DNA from: Chaunax sp. Z400
Taxonomy: Eukaryota; Chordata; Actinopteri; Lophiiformes; Chaunacidae
NCBI GenBank assembly: GCA_037577475.1
Contig: CM075186.1
Span: 28,279,834 to 28,343,833 of the forward strand
Direction: 5' to 3'
Length of the DNA stretch: 64,000 nt
In this document: piece after piece, positions 1 through 12,100 of the stretch
How the letters are laid out: every line of letters starts with the position of its first letter
How positions within the stretch are numbered: the first letter of the stretch is position 1
Notes under the pieces: generated by a model
What the model was told of the DNA's origin: nothing
What the model saw: only the letters and a program-made list of their open reading frames with translations
The model's database searches: none
Position numbers and translations under genes: made by a program

Positions 1-19
1 GTGTGTGTGTGTCCTTCAG

Positions 20-161
20 AGGCTTTGGAGAAAGAGAAAGCTGACAGAGAGGAGCGGTGGTTTCAGGAGCTGGATGAGGAGCAATATGATGCTCTGCCAG
101 ATGAGGAGAAGGAGCGTATTATTCAGAGACACAGAGAGAAGCTCAAACAGAAGAAACTCAG
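20..161 (+). CDS. hydin: hydin exon 1 of window
   Basis: Acceptor cttcag after a (GT)6 tract, donor CAG/gtacca. Two leading nt complete a codon begun upstream; two trailing nt open the next. Charged, coiled-coil-like segment containing DEEQYDALPDEEKERI. This is an internal exon of the gene, so nothing upstream is a start codon. Confidence 0.85.
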
Positions 162-3100
162 GTACCAACCAGAAAACAGGAACATTTTCATGTTCTGATT
201 TATTCTATTTCTCTGGGAGGTCTTCCTCTACGAGTTTTCCAAGTCAGATTCATTAAAGCTGCAGTGATGAAGCTCAAGCCACAAAATGTAATGTTCATGG
301 GTCAAAAAGTACAAATGTTTCTGCCAGCCTTCATTATTTCATCATGGGTAGAGAGAGTACATGTAAGTCCATTAGATCATTTTTTGGCAGCTTCAGTTGT
401 TGTGAAATACCTTCTTTAAATACTTGTGACACAGTTACACCACAAAATATACTGAAATACTAACAATTATAAGGTAAGTACAAAGAGTTGTCGTCATTTC
501 ATCTAGTCTAGTGTAAACTGCCAGTTTTCACAGCGTTGCAGACCAGCACATTACCAGGAGATGCCAATTTCTCCTCGTCTGATGGCAAAACGTTGGTCTG
601 AACAGGCCCTAACTGGTCTGAAGAAAAGCTGTGGATGTGTACTTATGTTTGTGTCTGTCTGTGTGTAAGGGAGCTGGAGAGAATAAAGAGAGAGCAGGAA
701 GAAATGAAGCACCAGCAGGAGATGAAGAGACTGAGAGAAGAAGAACTGAAGAAGAACAAAAAGGGTGGAAAGAAGGATGGTAAAGAAGTGTCAAAGAAGA
801 AGAGCTTGCTGGAGGGCAAGCAGGTCTGTATCTGTATCTCAACAGTTCCTATGTGAACCAAAATACACCCAATCCACCGTTAACAAGCATGAAGGTATTC
901 TCCCAGTCAGTGATGGTGACGTTCATTTGTTTCATTTTGTCTCCACAGTCCACAGATGCATTGAGGATGTCTTCCCACACCACCTCCAAGGAGTCACTAG
1001 TGGACACTAGAGAGCAACCCAGTTCAAACGAAGGTGGATTTCAATCATTTCTCTAACATCTTAGCTGAGGAAATGTGAATAATATACAGTATATATATAT
1101 AGTATACTATATAGATGGCAGTGTGGTCATTTGCTGACATGTGATTCTCTCGGTGCTACAGTTCATCAGAGCAGAAGGGCTGTCGATGTACAAAAGCAGA
1201 CAGAAGAAACCGAAGCATTAGATGCAGAGTCTCCTCCACCCAAAGACGAGCTAGAGGGAGAGAATGTAAGGTTTACTGCTGACACAGTCAACCCCTTCAT
1301 CCTGATTCACTATTGTTTCATTCATTCATTTTCACTATTTTCTCATTTATTCATTTCAAATTATTCAGATGATGCTTTTGTTTACAGCCTGCAATGTACA
1401 ATCCAAAGTACCTGCTCTGATTTTACAGGTTGTGGTATGACCTACAACAAACCTCAATGATGTAGCCCTTTAAATCACAACCTACCTCTAGTACCACTTA
1501 TCCATCTACGTGGACAGTTTCTGTGTGAGTTCTGGAGATATACAAGCACAAGAAAACTTCAACATTAACATCATAAACAACATTAGTGTTTACATCCCAG
1601 CTTGTCACGAGCCTCTCATTCATGAATAGATGCACATTTCCTTCTGTGCAGTGATCCGGTTTAGTTTGAAAACGTTCCCACATGTCGAAGCGTGTTGGAA
1701 AAAAAAAAGATCTGTGGGCTGAGTGACAGCGTCCAGATCCACGCCATAATGTGATGGATTTGGTTCTTGCCCCATCCCAATCCCTCCATAAAGTTTTGTG
1801 AAATTTTGTTTACAACCTTTTGAGTCATTCCGCAAACAAAAACAACAAAAAAACAAATCAGCCGACCAACTAATGGACACAGGTGAAAACACAACCTCCT
1901 ATAGGAAGTAACCTATATACTAATATACATACTAATTATACTATAGGGTAATTCATGTTTACCTGTCCTCTCGAATAGACATAGTTACATTATCTATCAT
2001 ATATAGTCTTTCAACACTACAAAGAATAACTGTAAATTAATTTAGTGCTAACAGAAAAAGTTACAATTCAGTTTAACTCTGGATCCATCTGTGGATTTAT
2101 ATACTGCACACAGTCTAAAGCAAAGGATACACATATAGAATTACATCCACAGTTTCATGTAATCCAGTTTACTTTATTTAAGGCTTATTTAACCAGGAGA
2201 AGTCTCATTGAGATGTAACATCTCTTTTACAAGAGCATCCTGGCCAAGACAGGCAGCAGCACCAACAGGTGGGCTTACAACAAACACACCATTTTCATTT
2301 ACAGTTTACAAAAGTATCAAAAATATTCATCAACATTTGTCAGATACCATCAACGTCATGGATCAATCAGGGGCTACGTGAGTTATAGAGAACATTTAGT
2401 CATTTAAGATAGCTTTAAATGCATCTAGTGAGACCAACTCTCTGAGATTCAGGTCTGATTCCAAGCCACAGGAGCAGCATACCCAAAGGCTGTTTTTCCT
2501 TTTTGAATGATGCAAATCAGGACACCAAGAATAGCCCGTAAATAAGAAGCATCATCCAACTCATGCATACAGTAAGTAATGATGAGTAAGGGCTCTAAGG
2601 TTTGTGATAAATCTCAGTCTCCATGGTAAACAGTGTCCAGTGTGTGTCTGCACTGTGAAGAAGAATGCATGTATAGGACATCACCATAGTCCAGCACAGA
2701 CATTAAGGTGGTAGCAGCAAGTTAAATGTCAGCGTCTCCTAACACTGGACAAATAAAGTGCAATATTGCACTTGTCATTTTTCTAATAAAGACATTTTAC
2801 CTCTATAATGTGTGGAATGACTCCCACAACTACACTGAGCCTCTGCCATGCAAGGAAATGTGACAAATGCTGTTTGTGACCTATTTGTTTCTACTATCCA
2901 CCTCTGTTCCCTAATCCAGTCCAGCGTGGATGAGCTTCAGTCCCAGTTCAGGGCATATGAGCGGACTCAGGAACAGGTGCAGCACATCTTGGAGCACTGG
3001 GACCGAGCCCAGAGGTTGTTGCTGCTCCCATTATCCACTGAAGAAGCCCCACAAGCAGCAGAGAATGCCTCCACAGGGAAACAGGTGAGTTTGCTCACTG

Positions 3101-6100
3101 TCAGTTCTCTATAATTAAGTTGAACACTTTTTGGGAATCTGACAAAACAATGCTTTTCCTCTTTGTCCTCTCCTAAACTGCTGCCTGCCATTGTCCAAAT
3201 CTTTTACATTTTCAATAAGAATAACGATAATAATAATAATTATTATTATTATTATTATAAACCCGAATAGCCGTAACTAGACATGCAGGCTGCGATCGAT
3301 GATAGGCAACATTAAGTTAAAAATATTTAGCATTATAGAAATGTAGTTTTCCATACTTTTATTATATTGTTATGAATCTGGATGTTTTCTTGTTAAACTA
3401 ATTAAATCAATAATAATATCAACAAAATGAACTGGATTTGTTCTGCTGGCACCAGTTAAGACAGGAACATGCAGTGAGTTCATCTGAACACCCTTAGACA
3501 TAACCTTCTTCTGGCTTTTACACAAACAACCCACAAATATTGTGACTCTAAAATATATTCTTCTCATAGTCATTTATTCTCTTTATGTTGCGTCCCCATC
3601 TAGGGGGGTAAGGGCAAACCTGACTTATCAGGGAAATGGTATTACTACAGGTAAGAACTGGGTGACATTGTTTATGTTACATATTTACTCATTTATTATT
3701 TAGATTTGTTTTCTTTTTGTATTTATGCTTCTATTTTTGCTGCTGTAATACTGCAAATTTCCCTGTTGTGGGACATATCAAGGATTATTTTATCTTAATA
3801 CAATATAATATGATAAAAAATACAATACTATAATAACGATACTTGAATAAAATAATACAAATACTACATGCAATACAATACTATAATACATTAATACAAT
3901 ACTATATAAACTGCAATTAGAAAATGCATTTCCTAATGAATATACTGAAAACTGAAAGAACAAAAAAGTTTTTGTTCTAAAGATAATTGGCCCATAATAC
4001 TAGAATGATTATTATGTAATGAGTCCATGAAATGTCAGCTGCAGATCACCGTCGTATCTGTTGGCTCTAAATCCTTCTGCCGGACAGCTGTGGCCCAGGT
4101 TCTTCTCAGTGACGGAGAACCTTTAAGACCATCTCAAAATGACTTCTGTCCTGTAGTTTATCAGTGGAGCCAGTGCATTAAGATAGCAGCATAAATATGT
4201 CTGACTGGATCGAGCTCATTTGGGCTAGTTAGTGTGTATAATCTCATCAACACAAACACATTCCAGATGATAATGTTCATAAAGTACAACAAATGAGATC
4301 ATCGTTTACCCCCAGTTAGTTTTATTCAGTTACGTTAAGTGTTTGTTACTGTGACAGGTTAGTATCACCTTCACTAACTTGTATAACATTAAAACAAAAT
4401 AAAATAACCACTTACTTGTGAAAAGTAATCCTGCGGTGCCTGTTATCGACTGTCCGTCTATTTGAACCACCAAATGTTACACAAGACTGCAGCATTTTCT
4501 TGATTTTTTTTTGAATGATGGTGTTTCTTCTCTGGATCTCTGGATTGCATGTCAGATCTATGTCTCTATATCTATCGCAGCCATACACGCATCAACTTAA
4601 CTTTAAAACTACAACGCCCATGTTCCCCCACGTCAACTACACACAATACCCATAAGGCAAACTTCTTAAAGGGCCGGACGAGGGGTCTCATTTATAAATG
4701 TTGCTGCGCACAAAAAGTAGCATAAACGGAGTTGAAATGTGTGTAAACATCTTTCACCACAAACGTTGGTATTTATAAAGTTTCTCAGCAGAAAAAGGTT
4801 CAGATTTCTACGTCTACTTTCACCCTGCTGCAGAGTCAGAATCACAGACACTCGATGGTTTTTTAGTGATGGGACGACACTGGGAGGAGTGGTGGGACGA
4901 CACTGTGAGGAGTGGTGGGACGACACTGTGAGGAGTGGTGGGACGACAGAGTGGTGGGACGACACTGTGAGGAGTGGTGGGACGACAGAGTGGTGGGACG
5001 ACACTGTGAGGAGTGGTGGGACGACACTGGGAGGAGTGGTGGGACGACACTGGGAGGAGTGGTGGGACGACACTGGGAGGAGTGGTGGGACGACACTGGG
5101 AGGAGTGGTGGGACGACAGAGTGGTGGGATGACACTGTGAGGAGTGGTGGGACGACACTGTGAGGAGTAGTGGGACGACAGAGTGGTGGGACGACACTGT
5201 GAGGAGTGGTGGGACGACACTGTGAGGAGTGGTGGGACAACACTGTGAGGAGTGGTGGGACGACAGAGTGGTGGGACGACACTGTGAGGAGTGGTGGGAC
5301 GACAGAGTGGTGGGACGACACTGTGAGGAGTGGTGGGACGACACTGGGAGGAGTGGTGGGACGACACTGGGAGGAGTGGTGGGACGACAGAGTGGTGGGA
5401 CGACACTGTGAGGAGTGGTGGGACGACACTGGGAGGAGTGGTGGGACGACACTGGGAGGAGTGGTGGGACGACACTGGAGGAGTGGTGGGACGACACTGG
5501 AGGAGTGGTGGGACGACGACACTGGAGGAGTGGTGGGACGACACTGGAGGAGTGGTGGGACGACGACACTGGAGGAGTGGTGGGACGACATTGGGAGGAG
5601 TGGTGGGACGACACTTAGAGGAGTGGTGGAACGACACTGGGAGGAGTGGTGGGACGACACTGGGAGGAGTGGTGGGACGACACTGGGAGGAGTGGTGGGA
5701 CGACACTGGGAGGCGTGGTGGGACGACACTGGGAGGAGTGGTGGGACGACACTGGGAGGAGTGGTGGGACGACACTGGGAGGTGTGGTGGGACGACACTG
5801 GGAGGAGTGGTGGAACGACACTGGGAGGTGTGGTGGGACGACACTGGGAGGAGTGGTGGAACGACACTGGGAGGTGTGGTGGGACGACACTGGGAGGAGT
5901 GGTGGGACGACACCCCTCGTTTCAGAGTCATTCCAATGGATTTCATGGTGATACCAAATGGAATGCTCGTATCATGGACGTTTCCTAGCGTGCCCATTTC
6001 TTCTTTGAGAGGCCCGATGATAAACAGTCGTTTCAGGGTCGTGTTTTGACTTCATCTGGAAACATTGTTCCTGTTGTCATGTTTTAATTGCCATGACGTC

Positions 6101-9100
6101 GGTGGAGGTATGAGCTGCCTGTGCTGCAGGAAGCTGTGCAGACATTAATAGTGATGCTCTTGGCAGGATTCTAGTTTTCACTTGAAGTCATAAACTGTGT
6201 TTTCCCACCAGAACCTTTAGGGTAACTTATGCATTCAGTCATACTAAACTGCAGTGGGATGATTTAATACTGTTGCATGTTTCTACAACCAGAGTGACAT
6301 TTAGCGAGCTAAGAAGTCAGCTGTTTGGTTCCAGATTGCTGCTAATGGCTCTTCCATTGGTGTGTGAGTGATTGTGAATATGTTTAATGTTGTGGTAACA
6401 TCTTAGGTGATGTTGTACATGGTCCCTCACAGATAATTAAATAGATAAATAAATATACTGATGAGCAGGTGGCTACTGTATGAATGTGTGTGAATGGGTG
6501 ACGGGTGGCTTCTGTTGTAAAACGCTTTGAGAAAGGTTCTATATAAGTACAGTCTATTTATCTATGAATTGTAGTTAGCATGTAAATAAACACCTCCACT
6601 GTTAGTCCTTTATTATATTTGCATAAATGACTGATGAAGACGAAGATTATTATCAGTGATTAGTAGTAAACACTACAGCTAAATGTGAAACGCAGTTTAA
6701 TCCACCATCAACTTGTGTCCACAGACTCCTGTTGGCAAGAAGAGCAAGAAAGCCAGTGGCAAGACCACGTCACCGTTGCCCAATCAGAGGGCAGCTGACA
6801 GGACAGGAGACAAGGTGTCTCTACCAGACATCATCCCTCACATGGTGCTGAACGTAACAGGGAAAGACGACCCGAGCACAGCAGAGCTGTTAAAACTCAC
6901 CCTGCCCTCACTGGATGAGGTAAGACCTGCTTTATGTTTCTGTTTCTGTCTGGTAGCCAAACGTTTCTCATCATCACTGTCTAATCGGTTTCCTTCTCTT
7001 CTTTGGTTTCATTAGCTGTTGGATCATTTGGGCTTGAGACGCAGTGACCCAGTCATCCCGCCTCCTGTCACCTTCTCCATAGTTCCTTTCCCCAAACACA
7101 GGCAGCAGTCTAACACTCTGTTAGACTGTTTCACCTTCCTGGTTCCTTCCAGGCTGGATGAACAGACTGAGAAGAAAGATTCAGAGGATGTACAACCTTC
7201 AGTTGTAAAGGTAATGGGAATTTCACACACATTTATTCAAATAGAAACACAAACACAAGTGAAACATTAGAAATATAAAAGTGAGGATCATGCTTTTTGA
7301 TCATGCTTATACAGGAAATGTGGTCTTAATATGAAGAATAATTAGTGCTAAGAGTTTACCTGCCATGAAATACACATTACACATCACCTCTGTCATGGTC
7401 ACACAGGTTTATGATTTATGTTTAAAGATTTTCAAATCAGAACGTTTCTGTCTTTGTGCACACTAAAGGAGGAAGCAGCAGCCGGACCTTCCGACAGTCG
7501 CAGCAGGGCCATCATGAAGGAGAGTGTCGGAGCAAAGGACCAAGATAAAAAGGGCAGAAAGAGCCAGAGGAGCAAGAGGCGAACATTGTCACGCACCTCA
7601 TCAACGTCTGACTTCACTGAAGCAACGCAACAAGAACAAGACCAACACCAAACGGCCTTAGAACTGAAACGCAGCCAGAGGCAAGAGAGAACTCACACAG
7701 TAACACACTACAAGGACACAATGTGTGTGTTTTTCACTTCTTATTGTTGTTTTATTAAATGTGTGTGTTTGTGTGCAGCCTGAGGACATTTCGCTGGGTT
7801 GTACCAGCCAACGGTGAGGTGGCTCTGAGGATCTGGTTCTACTCAGACTCCCCTGGGATCTTTGAACAGACCTTCAACTTTGAGCTGCTGGGGACCCAGA
7901 GAAGCTACCAGCTGCTCTGCAGAGGACTATGCACCTATCCCTCCATCTGCAAAGACTACAGGTATGATAATGCTGTCATATAAATGAAATGACCATGTAA
8001 AAATACATAGTCAATGATCAATATAGTCACCTATGGGAGATGTACAACTTCAAAAGGGTTTAAATTCAACTGAAAATAATTTGCCTGCTACAGTTTACAT
8101 GTCTACTCTGTAAATCACGTCTTATGTTTTTCTGTGAGAAATGTATCAAAAACCAAAAAGAAGACATTTATATTGAATATTTATTCATTTCTCCATGGAA
8201 AAGACCATTTTTGGACTAATTAGATAGCGTACAGTTAGTTCTCTGTCAACAAAGACAGCCAAACAAAACGTGCACTAAACAGGAACGCCACCATTCTGTC
8301 ATAGGCAAACTGAGCCAGAGAGCAGTCAGAACAGTCACAAAACACTTTCCTGCTAATGTCTCCTCCTGATCTAACCTACAAACATGGACACATCCTGTCC
8401 TGCCACTCAGTGTTTAACCACCAAGCAAACCCGGCTACAGTGTTCTGCTATAATCAGTTTCCAAGTTTGTTAACTAATTAGCAGGAGCACATAAAACAAC
8501 ATGTAAACACATCTGTTTAGATGCGGGTCTTGGGTCCGTTCCATAAAGCATTCTAAGAGAAGTGGGAATTACAAATCAGTTGTTGCTAAAGCTGTTCCAA
8601 TTCAAGCTCATGCATTCAGACTCATTTGTGACAGGTTCAAGTAGTCAAGATAAATGTGCGTGTGTGCAGGCTACTGTCAAACAGCTCATAACGTCAAATA
8701 TACTGTAGATCAAATCAATTGAGACTAATTTCTGTCTCTATAAGTCATGTCATACTGTATAATTAAAGGTCAATATCTTATCATTTTCTCTAAATTCTAT
8801 TTTAGTGGTTATCTAAGTCAAATGATACGGCAGCAGACCAGAGAGTCAGTGGTCTGTGGGGTCAGTGTTACAGGAACAAATGAGGTTTAGTCTGACAGTT
8901 AGCCTGCCACAGACTGGGTTAGTGTCCCAGCAAAGTTACTAAAGTAACTGATCTTAAACTATGCTGAATGTGCTTTATGGAACAGAATCAATGGAAGTCA
9001 GACTAACCCAAAGAAGACTGTCTTTATAGAACAGAATCAATGGAAGTCAGACTAACCAAAAGAAGACTGTCTTTAAGGAACAGAATCAATGGAAGTCAAA

Positions 9101-12100
9101 CTAACCAAAAGAAGACTGTCTTTAAGGAACAGAATCAATGGAAGTCAGACTAACCCAAAGAAGACTGTCTTTATAGAACAGAATCAATGGAAGTCAGACT
9201 AACCAAAAGAAGACTGTCTTTATGGAACAGAATCAATGGAAGTCAGACTAACCAAAAGAAGACTGTCTTTAAGGAACAGAATCAATGGAAGTCAGACTAA
9301 CCCAAAGAAGACTGTCTTTATGGAACAGAATCAATGGAAGTCAGACTAACCCAAAGAAGACTGTCTTTATAGAACAGAATCAATGGAAGTCAGACTAACC
9401 CAAAGAAGACTGTCTTTATGGAACAGAATCAATGGAAATCAGACTAACCAAAAGAAGACTGTCTTTATGGAACAGAATCAATGGAAGTCAGACTAACCCA
9501 AAGAAGACTGTCTTTATAGAACAGAATCAATGGAAGTCAGACTAACCCAAAGAAGACGGTCTTTATAGAACAGAATCAATGGAAGTCAGACTAACCCAAA
9601 GAAGACTGTCTTTATAGAACAGGCCCCTGGTCCTTTCTCTTCAGCACCACACACAGTCAATGGCTAATACACTACAGCACAACACTGTTGCTTCCTCTAC
9701 TCTCTGTTTATTTGATCTTTCTTTAATAATACAAAAAACTATTTATAAAAAGAAAAACGTTTAACAATAGACTTAAAAAAAATTACATTATTTTTGTCTG
9801 CACTGAGTAGGTGTGTTTTAATTCAGACATAATGTTCTCATATGTGTCCCCCCCACCCCACCCCAGGACTCTTTTTGCCCCCAGTAAGAAGGTGCCACAA
9901 GTGCAAGAAGGAATCCAGAAGACTTACGTGATCAAACCGGGATACTTTGAGTTTGGGCCATTACTCTGTGGCAAGACCAGAGACAGGTGAGAGGCAGAGT
10001 GATGCCAGCGAGTTTGTTTTGATCTGTTTATGTATTTACAGCTGTCACATGTGTCTGTCTTTGTCTTTGTGTAGATACAAGGAAAATAGGTACCCAGAGA
10101 ATGCAGAGAGACTTATGATTCATAACAATTCTGGTCTGGAGGCCGAGGTCCAGTTCCGTTTCCAGCATGATACCCAGGCCACCACGTATCTGCTCGACCC
10201 ACCAGCCATGACTCTCAAACCTGATGAGAAGCAGGTGCCGTAGAAGTGTCTATTAATACCCCTCCTCACTGATAATGTGTGACCAAAATACAAATGTCAA
10301 ACTGAGAGTATTTGTAGTGTAATTTAATAATATTTTTCTGTCCCACCAGGAGTTGACCGTGTGGGCCTACCCAACTAAAGTTGGCCAAATAAAGGACAGT
10401 GTTCTGTTCTCCATCAAGGACAATCCAGAGCTCGTCGTCATCGATCTCTCCTGCTGCGGCGTTCAGCCAGAGCTGCAGCTGGAAAACAAGGATTTGCACT
10501 TTGACAGGGTTTTGCTGCACAGGTACCAAAAAATACAGAACAAAATCAGGGAAGACGGAAGAAGTTATTTTTTTGCTTTTCACAAACGATGATGAACCCA
10601 GCAGCGTGTTAAACTCACAACACTGTACATCTATTGCACCCTGTCCTCTCTCCCTGTCCTTCTTCCATCCTTCTCTGTAGGCAGCAAAGCCGGAGTGTGA
10701 CGCTGCATAATAAGACGGCTCTGCCAGTGTCCTGGAGACTGCACGGACTGGAGGAGTTGGGTGATGAGTTCATTGTTCCACAGGATCAGGGCATCGTCCC
10801 GTCTAACTCCTCTTTCCCCTTGACCTTGCACTTCAAGGCCAAGAAGCCACTCCACATTAAGAAGATGTTGCGTCTGGAGGTAGGGCAAAACTATACAAAT
10901 ACACATTTTCACTTGAAGTACAGTAGGAAGTGGATCTAAGCTATATGTGGGAGTGCTGTTCCAATGTTAATGTAGGCAGACTGTCAGAAATGCACTCAAA
11001 TATCAAGGATGACTCTAAACGTGGAAAAGTCAGATGGAAACGGAAGAGCTGTGATCTTTCAGGGCAGATCAGAGACGTGAACACAGAGACAGACACGAGA
11101 CGTGAAGTAAAGTTCAAAGAAGAAACTTTTGTCCTGGTAAACCAGGCAGGAGGTCAGAGGGGTGTAAGGCAACGAGAGACTAACGTGTTAGTGAGTTATG
11201 TTGAGTCTGAAGTCAGAATTTACAGTGATGGTTCTCTTTTAACCTGGAAGGTTAACCTGGAAGGTTAAAAGAGTTGAAGGCACAGTGAAAAACTCCTCCA
11301 AACTCTGCATCCGTGCCCAGATTCACCCCTGCACCAAACCTTGACAAAACCTGTTAACCTTTTGTGACATTGTGTTGATACATACAAACATAGGTCATCA
11401 CTTAACCTCCTCCAACTTCCTCCACCAACATGTTGTTGGAGGTCAAAATGATAAGTCTATTGGTATTTATCACTGATGATATTAAATCAATAAATTCTTT
11501 TCACTGTGATTTGGCCAAAAACTGAAGTGATTTTCACACATACTTCATTATGGGCAGTGTTGGACCTAAATACAATCCTTGAGTTTGATGTTTAAATCTG
11601 CTGTATCAAGTTCAAAGACTAAGAGCTCTGCAATGTGCAGTTGTCATATTCGAAATAAGGTAGAAATCATTTCCACCATCAGTATTTTTCTGCCAGCATT
11701 TCTCCATCGTCTTATTTGTAGCAACAGTTTTGATTTTTGCTGTAATTATTTTTTGCATTCTTCACTATAACAACCTGTTTCTCTTGACTGTATAATTGTG
11801 GTGAGTAACTGAACAGTTGTGGATGATCGAGGTGAAGAACTGAAGACTTTCCAAAAAAGAAAAGCATGCAATACAATATTCACAGTGACATGTTCCAGGG
11901 GCCTATGCTTATAGGTTTGTAAGGTGATATGTGTGCTTGTGCTACGTTTCAGGTGTCCGATGTGGAAAAGATTCTAGGCATCGTCCACACTGAAAACATA
12001 CTGGTCACTGCTGAAGCCTATGACATAGCTCTGGACATCTCACCAGGTAGATACCAGGACAACATTTACATTTATTTGGGCTTTTTAATTCTACAAACCT

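Noticed and set aside
1388..1428. Candidate exon after TTTACAG with ACAG/gttgtg donor
   Set aside because: Its phase-0 frame has an in-frame TGA and its length would shift the frame.
3604..3650. Candidate exon with tctag acceptor and CAG/gtaaga donor
   Set aside because: 47 nt cannot be inserted between exons 5 and 6, which join in phase 0, without breaking the frame; kept as intron.
4666..6049. Open frames on both strands over the 23-bp array, up to 443 codons
   Set aside because: Both strands are open at once and the peptides simply mirror the repeat; no splice or start context links them to hydin.
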